Shown here in pieces: positions 25,959-40,369 of a DNA stretch of 64,000 nucleotides. Numbering within the stretch: position 1 is the first letter of the stretch; each line of letters starts with the position of its first letter. The translations under genes and the position numbers were made by a program. This DNA comes from Myripristis murdjan (lineage: Eukaryota > Chordata > Actinopteri > Holocentriformes > Holocentridae): contig NC_043999.1 in NCBI RefSeq assembly GCF_902150065.1, positions 20,707,182 through 20,771,181 of the forward strand, written 5' to 3'. The notes beneath the pieces were generated by a model. The model searched no databases. It saw only the letters and a list, made by a program, of their open reading frames with translations, and was not told where the DNA came from.

Positions 25959-28900
25959 GCAAAAATCTAGGTGGTACAGAGAATAGGATTCAAGTTTTCT
26001 GTACAATTTCTTTTTTATTTGCCAGTTTTGCAGAGTGTGAAAACACTTTTGGCACACAGATACACACAGTAAGAACACAATCCAATGTTCTGCCACTACC
26101 GTTATCCTCGCTTGAACAGTTTTCATTCATATGACATATCAAGCCACAAACACTATTCTGTGTGGTGCGTAAAACAAAATGAAACAGACAGGTTTGTTCT
26201 TATAATCAGACCATAAATGGGACTGTGATTACTGACAAAAACTCACCTCAATGCTCGCTGTCTTTCACTCACACAGAAGCAAAAACTAAAGTTGCTTTGG
26301 CCGAGTCGTGCACTCACAGGCCTGCCAAAGGAACCAAAGCGGTTTCAGTGAAAGCCTCTTCCTCTTGCTAAACAATCACACCTCTTCTCATCACTGATGA
26401 ACTGCACATCAGGGCCTGTCAGGCAACAAGAGCTTAAGGGGAAAAGTTCACCACTGAAGACCCACTGCTACAGAACCAAACACAATATTTCAAGATGTCA
26501 TTCACTGGCCACAAATAGACAGTGCAGAAGTAGATAAGAGCTTCAGAGAGGCGGGGAGATAAAGAGGTTCAAGGGTGAGAGAAACTGAGATGAAGAGAAA
26601 GAAATTGGTAGTAGAATAGTCTACATCAGGGAGAGTGATAAAAGCACAGAGCCACAAATCTCGAGAGTGAAATAATCCAAAGATAAGACACGGATTGGTG
26701 AATTCTTTAACAGAAGCTCCATTTGTACAGCAGAGTGCCTTATCTTGACAGCACCCATCGCTGACAGCTCCAGCCCCCTGCTCCTCCCTTGAAGTGATGA
26801 CACGTTAAATAATAATAAAAAAAAATGCCTACACTTTGTCAAGGCTAGGGTTTGACCCCATCTCACCCCTGCCATCCCACACTGTGATGACCTACATGTC
26901 TACTCAACAGCAGCAAAATTGCTGTTACACAAACCAGACCACTTTCCCACCAAAGCATGCCGCCAAGGCCCACTAAGGCAGATAAATGGGCTTTCACTGC
27001 GCATTAACGAGCGGATGTGTCCACCACAGAGAGCAATCATACAGCCAAAGTAAGACAAAATGGAAAAACAGAGGCCAAGATTGAGAAATTTGATATCAAA
27101 GCAAAGACAAAGGCTGGACTGTACCTTTCATAGTGCCCCTTCTTTCAGTTGGGTGACCGTTATCTTTGTGTTGGAGTAGATTATCGCCACCAAGAGTATC
27201 CACAGGCAGATCAAAGAGGAGACAGAGAGAGGGGAGGCGGAGGAGAAAGGGGGAAAGAGACAGCAAGAAGATGAGTGAGACAGGCAGAAAGAGAGGGACG
27301 GAGGAAGAGTGAGATTTGCCAGTGGGTAGGACTCTGGACGGGGAGTCACGTGACCAGGCTGGAGGCAACTGGCGGCTCACCAGGAACCACGGCCCACAAA
27401 ACCACAGGGCGGGTTTGGCGGTCACACCAGTGTTGGCCCATTAAGGCAGCAACATGGGAGGTTAGACAGCCAGTCTGGCATCTGGGTGTGGGCTGCCAGG
27501 ATCCCGGCCCGCGATTCATCTCCAAGAAGGAGATGTACACCTGGAGTGTGCTTAACAGCGCTAATGGACATTATGACAGAGATGAATAGATATGGCAACA
27601 CTCATTTGTACTAATGAGCTCTGATGAAGAGGATGGAGTGAGTCAACCACCAGAGATAGAAGAGGAGGAATCCCTCTTTGCTCTTTCCAACGGCACTGAT
27701 GAGCCAAACAGAGTGACAGTTAAACCAGAAGTTTCCAACATGAGGGACAGCCAACGGCCCTAACTGACAAACACAGACACAAACGCGATTCCTGCTCTTC
27801 CAGGAGATAAGTGGGAGTGCTACATCACTGCCAGTGACAGTTTGAGAGGTGTTTTTCTTCCAGGTCAGAGGTTAAGTGGACTGATTTGCTGGGGGGTTGT
27901 ACATCAGTCTTCAAGCCAGACTCTGTACACGCTGGTCCCACATGTACTGAGAGCAAGCAATGACAATGAGAAATGCCACTCAAAACAATGAACTTCAAGT
28001 CACATGAGCTGATGACATACTAAATAAAAAATGCTTACACCTTGTCATGGCTAGGGTTCAGCCAGTGTGGGTTTCTGAAAGCCAATTCCCCTTATTATTT
28101 TTTGTCCCCTTATTCATTATTGTTAAATATGTCCATTTTCAAGCTACAAAAAAATTCACTACTGAGTGTTTAGCCAAAAACTGTGCTCTTCTTGGGCGTC
28201 TCTGAAAAAGCATTTACACCATGAGACACCAAAACTCTCGAATGAAACATTAAATGGTAAGGAAACTCTGGGGTTAATTTACAAATATCTATGAATATCT
28301 GACAAAATTTAAAAAGAAAAAAAATTACATTGCACATTTTATGAACTTTTTATGCAGCTACCATCAGGTAGGAACCTCCATCATAGTGGAAAGAAACCCA
28401 CTGGCAAAATCTGATATTTAATGATAAGGCCAATATCAGTATGTATCAGTAAACAAACTGGTCTAACCTTAGTCAAGATATTCTGTTTGACAGCATTTCT
28501 GAAAAATCCCATGATCCAATTTCAAGTCAGGGTTCAGTTGACCCAGTAACCTGCAAACAGCAGATACAATTTGTTCTCCATGCTGCACCCTTAAGTGATT
28601 ATCATTGCAGAAAAATGCACAAAGTGGCACACTTTATCGTCTCAGCCAGTCTAAGCCGACCAAACGTTCTGGGGCAGAGAGGCCCAAGCTAAGCCAATAA
28701 GGAACAGAGGGGAGAGTTTGGAGAAGGCTGTAAACAGTCCTCAGTGTTCTGAGTAGGGCTGCTTTTTGTTACTGAGAATATAAAGGATTAGCAGAAGTCA
28801 CACATATGTTTCAAGCCTTATCTCTTGGAGTCTAATAACGAATCACAATCCAAGTAGGAAATGCCACTGTTTATGGGATTAATATAGATAAGGCAGTAAC

Positions 28901-28993
28901 TGATGTGATGAGAAGCTTTCAAGTACATTACAAATCTACCTAAGGGTACTTAACACAAGGGCATACGCAAACATGATTGTGAACACTCCCTCC

Positions 28994-29021
28994 CACACAC
29001 ACACACACACACACACACACA
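28994..29021. repeat. (CA)n microsatellite
   Basis: An uninterrupted CA repeat in svil intron 1. Confidence 0.92.
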
Positions 29022-32000
29022 GCTACCATCCCAGGCATTCTGTGTGAATGCTTTCCTATAAAAGGCAAGCTGTTAGGGTCTAGCATGGCATCAGACCAAA
29101 GACAATGACGAGCAGCGCCAGGTGTAGGCGAGTGTCCGTGTAAGCCTGAACGTGTCTCCTCACAAGTGCTGCGCAGCCTGTCTCTCAAACTTGATGACTC
29201 CTTTTCAACTCATCGCCCACCTCTGAGCACCGTTAACAGGCAAGACCTAAAGAAGACGTCTCAAAGGGAGAACAGCATCTGACGGCGCTTGATAACAACC
29301 ACTTTAACACCGATGACCTCACACAGCTGCATCAGGGTCTAATATGTTCGTCAGACATTGGTCAAATGGTGGTTTTATTGGATGATGTAACCCATGTTGA
29401 GTGCCAGATGGATGAGGTGTACCTCGCCCGGACAGGTCTGATAGCATCAGGTTGTCAATCACAGATGTGTGTACTGAGATGAATTTCAAATACTTAGTGA
29501 GTACAACCTCGGTGAGTCAGGCCTTAACTCATGCAAATTGTAACCAGCCAACCATGACACATAAATCTCTCACAAACCCACACATGATGGGTTGCAGAAA
29601 ACACACACCCCAGTTGTACAATGATGGGTAAATGCCATAAATCATGAGGTTATATGCACACATGAATGCTCAGCATGTGGATGCCCAAGCACAAACAGTC
29701 CAATCTATTACCAATCTATGGGGGATAAATGAGGGTGGATAAATGTGGGAGGTTTATTTGTCTAGGATGTGTGTGTAAGAAGTTTTGAAGAGCCTAAAGG
29801 GTGAAACAATATGCTTAGGGCAAGGAGAGGTGCAGCTGACAGCAGGAGCCTGAGAGCAACTTCACAGCCATAGAAACTCAGATATATGCAAGCCTCAATG
29901 AACTGCTTTAGCCTCCCATTCCTGACTGCAATAGCCAATAACTATAGGTGTTTAGAACAGCAACACTAATCAATAGAGCCCTATCACTAGTCTAACTGAG
30001 TAAGACTGATGAATAATCCAGTGTACCTCCTTGGCCTCTGAGAACATTAGGATTACTGAGGAATAAACATGTTGGTCAACACACTGGAGCAAAGTCCACC
30101 AGAATATTCACTTAAGTGCTCGACCATTCACTCACAGACACGACTCAAACCTGTGTGATGGTGCGTGTGTGCGGGCATTTGTGAGTGTGTGTCTACTTGG
30201 CAACCTGCTGTCTATTGTGTCAACACAACAGCTGCTGAGCTCCGGTCATCACATCCACATACAAAACAAACAACGGAAACTGAGCACCAATGCCACTGAG
30301 GGTGGTTATTAATATTAAATGACCAGAATATCAACATTATATTAACTCCATCATTTGTTTTGTTTGGGAACTGCCTGCAGTAGAAAACACACACATGCAC
30401 AAAAGGTTGTCCATACAGTTGGATAGAGATGCTGAATGTACCCACATGCACACCTATGGGTTGGTCGAGCAAACCCCAAACAAACCCGACCCTGAATGCA
30501 CTCAGTAGGAAGACGTACATTTTAATAGATGCATTTTGACTTGTTAAGCTGATTGACATCACCCAGGCATCCATGCTGATGTCAACCTTGTGGTGGAAGA
30601 GGTTGTGTGTGTGCGCTCAGGCTGTGAACTATGCCGAGCTCACAGCGAGGTGGAGAAGAAACAGACAGAGGCCTGCCATTTACCAACAGTTAAAAACAAA
30701 AGAGGCAGCTGGTAGTTAAAGACTAACAGAGCTTTAGTGAGCAGGGAGTGAAAAATAGAGGTCCTCTGGCGAAGGCCGTCAGGTCTTCTGGCACAGGATC
30801 CCCGGTCTCCGTAAAACTCACCTCCCTTCAGGCAAGAAACTGGAAACAAAGCAGCGAACAGGGACCTCATGGAGCAACACTGTTTTATAACCACACGGCT
30901 CAGATGCCACTGAGCTGTTAAGGAGAACACGAATGGCATTTTGACAGTGTCTCGCCTCCATAATTCAACACAGAGCATTTTGACGTGACGTAATGCATCC
31001 TCTGGCGGCCGTAATGAAGATCCTCAGCTCTTGGGCAGCAACAGCTGTGAACATGACTCAACCCTCTCAGCAGAATTGTCCAGACAGGTTTTTAACATAA
31101 CTGATGATTTCACCACTGATACATCTGATCAATTTTGTGTTTTTATAATGTTAGCTTGTTAGCCAGCTAACCAAGTGTCTGGTCAACTAATCATCACAGT
31201 CCTGCCAACGGGAGAGTCCCTGGGTTCCCGGGACACTATATTTCCTCAATGTAATACATTATTTCAGATATTATTTTCACCCAAAATGTACAGTATATTA
31301 TGCATTTTTGTCATTTTGTCAGATAATTTATGTCAGAGGACATGGGCACTGTGGTCTTTTTATGTTGCGGGAGCACAGGATTGTGTATTTTAATGTTATT
31401 TATACTTCTGCCAATGCTAATGCCAACTTTAACTAATGTTAATTAAAAAAAAGTGTAATTGAGTAAGAGTATCTTTGCAAGCAGCTTGACCATAAACACC
31501 ATTTCAGATATTTACTGAACTATCAGAATATACTTTGTTTTTGTTGGAAATCCAACCCAGAGATTTCCAACTTCCAACATCATTGAGGTCACGCTGCAGG
31601 ATAATAATGCTCAGGAAAAAATGGATGCCCGAAGGAAGTCTGGTGGAGACGATCGGAAAAGTTAAAAGCCTACTTTAGCATTGTTGTGACTGCAATGTGC
31701 TGTGCATCATGCTGGCTATTCGCAATGGGGTCAGTAAAAAAAGAAAGAAAGAGAAAAAAAGATGAAAATTACCATAATCAGCACAAAATATGAAAATATT
31801 TCTCAGAATGCATAAGTACACATCAAATTATTAGTAAAAATATGTCAACAAATACTTTTACAACAATTCCATTGTTACATTTACAATGAAGGCCGCCGCG
31901 TCTGATGCTGTCACTGACATCAAGTCAGATAAATCAGAGCTCTGAAATGACAGCCAAATTTCCAACCTGTAATTTTTGAGTTTGATGCTGTTCAATTCAC

Positions 32001-33202
32001 TTTTAAGAACTTGGAGCTTCTTTTTCCAAATTGTGAGTTGTCTTGCAGCAAACATTTTGAGTTTGACATCTTGATATCCTGGGTAAATAGGGCGGACCCC
32101 ATAGTAACCATCTGGTTTGTACACTGAAGTGCCTAGAGGCTTATAATATTAGTTGCTAGCAGATATATCTTCCCTTACGTTTACGTTTGTGAATTTCTTT
32201 GGCTTGTATTGTTAAACAGGTGTATGTAAAGACAAAGTGAAGACGTCATTTTTAACTTTATTTGTTATCAAGGGTTAGCTTGAACCAGCTAACAAGGATG
32301 GGGGTGGGGCAGAAAAGAGTGACTGGATCCAATAAGCCCCCCCTCCCTGGGGTATTGTAGATACACAATACCCCCAGAGCATCCACTTCATGAGGACCAC
32401 AGAATCCTTAATCCTGCACGGGGGTAAAGGTGACACTCGGAGCTAAACCCTGAGCGTCTGGGCCTGTGAGGGGTGTGTAGGTCTGAGGTTTGGCCCGAGC
32501 AGAGGCTGTCTGGCTTGGGAGGTCATGGTAATGGAAAGAGCATGTGGAGGGACAGGCTCTAGCAAACAGACTGAAACTAAGAGACAAACTGGAGGTGTTT
32601 AAAAGACACTGATAAAAATCAAATAAAAGTAAAAATGAGACTGCAACTATTTTGTGTAAATGATTCAAATGATAAACAAAATATGTATTTTTGTTTATGT
32701 GCAGACTTGGAATGGGAATATCTGCCTAACCCTACCGATATCCACCTGAAAAATTCATCTAAATGCATTCATTTAAAAAGAAATTATGATTTTTGTATGT
32801 GATTATTTCAGTGGCTGCAAAGATGCAAAATACCATAAACAACAATACAAATAACCCTGACTAAAAACTGAACTAAAACTACGAAAACCACACTGACAAT
32901 TATCTAAAACTGAAGCTGAAAATCACAAACTATGCAAAAATAAAAATTAATCAAAAGTCCACATCTATAACAACGCTGGAGGAGAGTCTCCCCACAAACA
33001 CACAACATGGAGCTGTTGCCATGGGGAAGAGTGTAAAGTTTGGCGTGTCCACAGCCAGGGTCTGTTGTTGATTCACCACATCACAGCTACACATGATGTC
33101 ATTGACAAATGGTTACCGCTGACTGGTGGACGTGAAACAGCAAAACACAGAGGGGCTTTGAAAAAGGTCAGCCCATGCGTGACTGACCCCAGGAAAAGGA
33201 GG

Positions 33203-33236
33203 GTGTGTGTGTGTGTGTGTGCGTGTGTGTGTGTGT
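33203..33236. repeat. (GT)n microsatellite
   Basis: A GT repeat with one GC interruption in svil intron 1. Confidence 0.92.
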
Positions 33237-34055
33237 CAAGAAAACAGCTCATACCACCACTTCCTACTGTGACCAGCGGAGCATGTTGTTCTATTGTGAT
33301 CGGTGAGGTATATCTTCTGGGCTGTAGGTGATAACTGTTTTGTGTCTGTCCCACGAAATATCCATAAACCCTCTGACAGCGCTCTGCTTTTATGAGAGGA
33401 AGCTGTGGATTCAGCTGATGTACTTACAAGATGACCACTGAGACACAAGTGTTTAAGTGTCTTCCTCCAGTGTCTGAACTGCTGCACATGCCATCTGGCC
33501 CTGCAAGCAAATTTTTCCACTTAGTAGCTTACCAGAGTGAGCTACAGATATGATAAGAGTCCAACCAAATGTAAACTGCATATTAAAACAGTGCAGGCCT
33601 TGTGCTTTTCCTCTTTGCCCTGGGACAGCACAACATTTGGGGATTGTCAGCATGCATGAGAATACACTTTAAAGGGGACAAACTTGCATCAAATTTCAAA
33701 TCAAAGCATCAAATTCTGTGCATATTCCACATTTTTGTCAGTTGAGTCAACTGCACACAGTCCTCACCTTCAGCAATTTTGGAGCACCTTTAAGGAATTA
33801 CTGTCAAGATTTCAAAGCTTAAATGCCAAAAAGCCAGAACTGTTTCACTTCACAGGAGGGCCCTTTTACCGCTAAAATAGTTTGACCAAAACATGTTTTA
33901 TTCTATAATTGCACAAGTGAACAACCCCATTATACAACACATCCTTTTAAAAGTTACTGAAAGCAAATCAATACTATCTGAAAGATGAAAAACTGTCCTC
34001 CACAACGTTGCTGTGTCTTCATCTAGGGTCACCTTTAAGAGTTTGCACTGTAAGA

Positions 34056-34378
34056 TAGGGCTGAACAATCAATCGAAATATTATCAAAATCGCAATATGG
34101 CCAAAGTGCAATATCCAAATCACAGGAGCGGTTATTTTTTGATAAAGGTAATGTGTGTCACAAAATACATTTACAGATATTTTCTGACATAAAGGAACAT
34201 GCTTGCTTGGTACAGATCCCAGCAAAAATCATATCATCATCATCATTTTTCTATTTATTTTCAGTGAAAATGAAATGTGAAAAATTAGCATTCCCTCTAA
34301 AATCATGACTCATATTGCAATCGCAATATCTGTCAAGATAATCACAAAATGATTTTTCTTGCATATCGTTCAGTCCTA
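34056..34378. mobile_element. hAT-type MITE, 323 bp, with 8-bp target duplication
   Basis: The element begins TAGGGCTGAACAAT and its other end, read in reverse complement, begins TAGGACTGAACGAT. It is flanked by CTGTAAGA (34048-34055) and CTGTGAGA (34379-34386), an 8-bp target duplication with one change. An 8-bp duplication with short inverted ends is the hallmark of hAT transposons. The AT-rich interior has no open frame, so this is a non-autonomous copy. Confidence 0.82.
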
Positions 34379-37300
34379 CTGTGAGACACTGCATCCTTCA
34401 GCATGTTATCTGATATTTAGGTAATGTACACAAGAAATTGCTAGTTTTAGTTGATATTACTCGAATGCACTGAACTAATGCAGCTGATTATTCTGACACT
34501 GAAAAAGTATGGATCTGGATCTGAGCAGGAATCTGGCTCAGTCTGTAACGAAACCTAAACAATGGTGGGCCAGCACATTCATCTGGCAATGTACTTTTTC
34601 AATCCAAATTCCAGTAAATTAATGGACAACAGTGCAGCATTGTCTCGCTGACCTACATTGGCCAGCGCTCACCCTATAGACTCCCTTCCTCAGCTGTTGC
34701 ACCCTACAGTACAAACAAATCTGACGATGTAGCTATGGAGGAGTTCTGCTTCATTTAGTGACCAGAATCTATCAACCAGCACCTTGGAGCAGAAAAGATT
34801 TTTACAACCCAACTGCACAAAATGACCACAGTATATCTGCAGTGGTTTGATTGGATTGTTGATCAATACCAATGACTCACAAATTACTTCACCAAATGAT
34901 GAGATTCTTGGCTCCCAATACCCACTTTCCAGCCTGTGCTCTGTTTAGGAACAAAAAACTACCCACCCATTGGAGTTTTGAGACACTTCAAACCCCCCCC
35001 CCCCATCTAATGCCACTTCCAACTGTTCAACAATGGAGCTGGCAAGCTCTACTGCAGGAAGAGACAAATTGTACTGAGTTGTTGCAATTCCCACTGGCGG
35101 TTGACTGAGGTCAGCAAAGACCAAACACATCTTAAATGAGATGATATTCCCAGCTTCAGTTCCTCTCTGCCTCGCTGTCTACAGGCTGACCATAGGGAAT
35201 CCTGACTCAGAAGGCCTTTGGGCACCTACAGATGTGGCAACTGCAGACACCGTGAAGGCATTCTATGCACCCAAATATTCACAGACCACCACACCAAACC
35301 CATCTACCAACACACACACCAATAAGATTTCATCCACTGCAATGTTCCTCTGCAGTGTGCTGCCTATGTTGTGTATCGCCTCACTGGCCCCTGTAGATGT
35401 TTTTGTGTGGGGGGCACAAAATGCGACCCACGCGGCTGGACACTTCAGTGAAACGACCAATTGATAAACTTTATCAACTGGTATATGGTATGATAACCCC
35501 ACCACCCACCCAAACACACACACACACACACACAACCAGAAGCACCTACTCCTGTTATTTCTTTACAGCACAATCTCAGTCTGCCCTGACGAAGGCCGCT
35601 TGGCTGAAATGCAAACAGCACCTTTGTTTCTTCCTTTTCTTACTGTTTCTCCCCTCCATACGAGTGTGCACTGGACACTGGAGACCACATTACTTTACCC
35701 ACAGGTAAGCTGGTTCCTTGCCCATTTTTTCATACCGTTCTAGTACTGGTATACTGAGAAACACTAACTGTGTTTCAAGATACTTTGATCACAGTACATC
35801 TCAATTTGTAACCTTACTAAATGACTAAACATCAGGCATTCTTGATTTGTCGGATTCAAGTGAGGCTTGGTTACTATGCCCCCATCTTGGGTTGGATTCA
35901 GACAAAAATATCCGCCCCGATCCACACTCCACAGTGGACCGATAAGTTTCTTGTTACCAAAACTAGCGGTGAGGCTGCCTTATGTCTCTATAAACGGGGG
36001 CAACATTGTCAGGGAGAAACATAACAAACCTATCCTTTAATGCCTTGTGAAAAAGAGGAATTTTGAAGACTGTCATATGCAAAAGGGGGAACTTGTATGT
36101 CATGTGGAAGTGTTGGCACTGCACAAGTTTGTTTACACAAAACCATGATCTGGAACACAATATGGGTGCAGATCAGCGGGGTCATACGGCAATTTATAAG
36201 CTTGACTGTTTGTTCAAGGGTCACGCTAGTGGACCTCACATCGTCATGTCCCCTCTTTGCTGTTTGCTCAGGAGTTCCAGTGCAGATCACAGAAAGACCA
36301 AACATCAAAGTCATCTAAAACCTTTTAACATCAAAGTCATACAGTTTTTGCCAGCTTGACTAGGAACAAGCTGTTTCAGTAACGCAACCAACAAAAATTT
36401 TACTTTTGGCTTTTCCATCGACTAATGTGTGCAGCAAAATCACCTTTGACCCACAATATTTTTTTTGGAATATTTATGAGTGTTTTGAAGATTGATTTAC
36501 TTCTGGTGAACAAAAGAGGTGTGGCTGTTTCAAGGATTATAGAGCTATAAACCATCCCTGTTTTACATGTTTTCCTCTTGATGCCATGGCAACCAAGCCC
36601 ACCCAAACCATACCTCTACATCACTGGATCGATAGCAACTAATCCACAAAAGCCACAGTGTTTATGCAGGAACTCTATTCTCCATCTTCTCCATCTAAGT
36701 TACAGGTGGAGCCTCATTTCATCACAAACACTGACTCATGTCTCCCAGCAGGGAAGACCCACTGAGCATCTGCTTCCAATAGCCTGACTCTTCTAGCAAG
36801 GGGGTCTGTGGGAGGCAACGGTCCCATCGGACCCATCTGAAGCCCGAGCCCCAGCTCTCCAGACCGGGGCCCCCCAAAACAATGATGTAACGCTCTGCAG
36901 GCTTATGTAACTAACCTCTGCTGGCTGATTCTCACTCTGAAATACGGGAGGTGGAGACCCTGGGAGGACTCGCAACAGAAAAACTGCACTGGACTGCCAC
37001 TGAGAGCGGACATGTGAACCCCTTGTGTACTTGCACACAGTCCACCATCTACTCAGAGTTTGTTCCCTAAACTAACTTACCTCATTTTCATTTGGATCCA
37101 TCAATGTGCCAAGTAGCCCTCTGCAGCTCTGAGTGGGACATTCATTTATTTATTTATTTACTGAACACAAAACTGACTTTTGTTTATATTGATGATTATC
37201 ACCACCACCATCTCTGTGCACATGCAATGTAGAATAACCCTCATCAGGCAGAGGATATTAGACCTATCACTGAGAGAGACTAGATTTGTGGTCTAGCTGA

Positions 37301-37411
37301 AGATAATCTGCACTCATGGTGTAAAGTCATTACTACACAGCTGATCACTACAGGCCTACAGCACAGGCATACTGAGCACCTAATCATCACGTCAGTCCCA
37401 CTCCACTGGGA

Positions 37412-37563
37412 CAGGGGTATGCGACCATGTGCCATGAAGAGCTGAGAGCCCGCAGGTTTTCATTCAAACCAAAAACTCCACCAGGTGAGTTAGTGCTTAC
37501 CTCACTTTCAAGCAGAGAGGAGGAACTAATCAGCTCTCCATGGCACATGGTTGCCTACCCCTG
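37412..37563. mobile_element. short hAT-type MITE, 152 bp, with 8-bp target duplication
   Basis: The left end CAGGGGTATGCGACCATGTG and the right end read in reverse complement, CAGGGGTAGGCAACCATGTG, match at 17 of 20 bases, and the similarity continues inwards (CCATG--GAGCTGA). Flanks are CACTGGGA (37404-37411) and CACTGGAA (37564-37571). The CAGGGG end and 8-bp duplication fit a hAT family. There is no coding sequence. Confidence 0.85.
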
Positions 37564-37641
37564 CACTGGAATGATCCATTATTATTAGTCTGTTTAAAAG
37601 GAAGCTGACATTAATCACAACCAACATGTCAATCAATACTG

Positions 37642-38355
37642 TAGGGATGTCACAACAACCGATACTTCAGTACCAAGTCGATGCCAATAGTCTAAAAATA
37701 TGACGTAACTATTTTTCTATGGCACCATAGATACCGTAGGCACCAGGTGTATATATTTAAATTTTATATGTATTTAGATATAGCCCTCAGCAGGCCGTAG
37801 CATATTCTTCCGGAACAGACAAGGGCAGTATACATACAATTTACGCTGGTTCAAGAGTGGGCTAAAGAAGAGACAAATACAAGAGGAAAGGTGGAGCAGC
37901 AGCTCTGCCTTGAAAGAAACACAGTAAGAGTCGTGTATGGAAGGATTTTGCATTCAAGGCAAATGCTCCTAGGATAATAATACATTTGCAAAACATAATA
38001 TGCAAACAGTACCATCAAAATTTCCTGTTAAGTAATTGTTTCTTTGTCTAATTAAGTATAAGCCTACTTATTAGTTCCGTATTTTTTCAGGACTCTGCTG
38101 GATACTGCAATTGAAATTCTGTGTGATCGAAAAAAAAAAAGGTCACTAGTCACAGCTGACTTACTGTTGGTTTTAAATACTTAAAGGCTTAAATACTTGA
38201 ATGTTCAACGGATTTTAATAAAGGAGTGTACGTTGAAGTAAATGGGATTTTTTCTTTTTTTTTTTTTACCATGGCATTGAAACAAGTATTAAGAATCGTG
38301 GAAATCCAGTGGTATTGGTATCGACTGCTGAATTTCTAGTATCGTGACAACCCGA
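37642..38355. mobile_element. non-autonomous hAT-type element, 714 bp, perfect 8-bp target duplication
   Basis: The ends are TAGGGATGTCAC and, in reverse complement, TCGGGTTGTCAC, with further inward similarity around the CGATAC words. It is flanked on both sides by CAATACTG (37634-37641 and 38356-38363), a perfect 8-bp duplication. No transposase frame is present inside. It lies only 78 bp from the smaller MITE at 37412-37563. Confidence 0.83.
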
Positions 38356-39160
38356 CAATACTGTTATCAAAGGATGACGATCAATGTTTTCTTTACAAAG
38401 AGGAATGGAAGGAATATTTTAGGATGTTGTTCCTTATTTTGAGGACTGAAGCCACTTGATCTACAGGTCAGGCTGATAACATGTCCCTCAACTTGGAAAC
38501 GGAAATATGTCTGTTTTCACAATAACTGCGTTCATCATCCTGGTGCTGATGTATTGCACATTGTAAGCTGCTGTGAATGCCTAATCTGAACCTGTGAGGC
38601 TGAAACTAAGTGTCTGTGTCAAATTTTAATCTGCACTTATTTGGGTTTGGAATTCAACAGGATGTTTAGATAAACTAAGTAAGTCATGTGTGACAAAGCA
38701 TCTGAGGAGAGAACAAGGGACGAGTTTCCTGTTGACATCCGAGGGAACACCTCAGAGTCATCCAGACAGTAATATCATCTGCAGGTTATATTATACCTGG
38801 TCTTCAGTGGAATAACAAAGACAAACTGCACTTTTGTGCTGGCATAAGGAGCAGTCATCCTCTCTGCACTGAGGCTCTGAGCAAATGGCCTTGATCAATC
38901 TCACATCATGCCTCTCTGCCCATTACACTGATCAAGCACAAGGTACTCAAGTCTTGTCACAATCCCTCTGGGTTCACTGACCTCACTTCTTGAAGACTTG
39001 CTGGAAAGGAATAGCCACTAATTAGGCTCCCTGTGTACTTCCAAGTGTGGAGAAAAACACAGAAGTAGCCCTCCTAATTACATGCAGGTTATTTGTTTTG
39101 GCAGATGATAAGCAATGCATTACCTGCCAAATAAGGAAGAGGGAAAAACACTTCAGCAGT

Positions 39161-39161
<1 letters not shown>

Positions 39162-39219
<58 letters not shown>

Positions 39220-39255
39220 TGCATATCATTATATATATATATATATATATATATA
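39162..39255. repeat. compound microsatellite (CA)n then (TA)n
   Basis: A CA repeat (39162-39217) followed after 13 bases by a TA repeat (39231-39255). Frames through it produce only Thr-His or Cys-Val runs. Confidence 0.95.
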
Positions 39256-40369
39256 CTTTCCACTTGAAGGCCCAATTAGGCAACAGGCACACTGACTTGT
39301 AAACTTAGAATACACATGTTCCATACCACACGCTGGGCACACACGCTGGGCAACAGATCCACCTACATATAGCCTGATAGCCTGCTTTGATGGTGAAGAA
39401 TGACAGCCTCCTTAAAGGAGTTCTTCCTTGATAAGCGGCAGGATAACAGCGTATGCAACTCACGCCAAAGCCCATTCAAAATATTGTTTTTTATATTAAC
39501 TGGATTATAACCATAGTTTAAAAAAACGGAGATGGATAAGAAAGATATTTTACAAAATCCAAAGAATTTCTGGATTTTTCGGCTCATAGATAACCCAACA
39601 AGCACCACTCCATTCGATAAATTATCAATTTTAAGATATGTCACAGCCCGCTACGGCCCACACCTCTGACTTGGGAATATCAGACATGCATGTTTTAAAG
39701 TCGAAATTTTATTGAAGTGGGTGCGGATTCGTGTGTTTGATGCACGCCGAACTGAAGAATGGATTCTACTGATTCGTCAAACGTCCTCAGTTATATTTCA
39801 TCCTGAATGCATGTTGGACAACAGGCATGGGCACAGTAAAGTACAAGATTTTTTCATGCACTTTGGCGTGGCATTCTTTCCATAGGGGCGACAAGGGTAC
39901 GCACCGAGACTAATGGATCTTCTATTCCTAGTCGTGTAGTATTAGATGACATGTACAGGGTAACTTAATATATATCGGGCGCCGCGGCGTGCGTTTACAG
40001 ATAATAAAGAGGTCTATTGTGGCCTTGGGTCTGGCTCTCCAGTTTCACAAGTTGTCCAAAAGCAGACTGATTACTCGACCTTTTACTTTCTGGCTCAGCT
40101 GATGCGAGCCAGTGCGTGATGGTGTCGCCACTCAGTCCACCTGCCGGAGGATGGGCTCACCTGAAGAGCACTGGAGGTAGAGGTTTGAGTCCACAAAACA
40201 CGACGATAATAAATAAATTAATATCGCTTAATAAACAAAAGGATACCGGACAACTGCAAACTCTGTACTCAACAAGTATGAAATGGAAATAAGTATATTT
40301 TCACATTTAATACCGAACATGACTCAACAATCAACTTTTGCGCAACCCAAAATGCGTGTCGTATAGGTA

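Noticed and set aside
26815-28065. Short shared words at 26820-26860 and 28025-28062 (GCTAGGGTT with TTGTCA before it)
   Set aside because: The similarity covers only about 40 bases; too short to call a repeat family or an element pair.
31858-32124. 88-codon minus-strand frame beginning MYKPDGYYGV
   Set aside because: It looks more protein-like than most, but has no splice signals, partner exons or family I recognise; left as unassigned intron sequence.
40141-40175. Second donor-like site (CTTCAG|GTGAGC, minus strand) near the svil promoter
   Set aside because: The nearest upstream acceptor would leave a 10-base exon. It could be an alternative donor, but there is no support.
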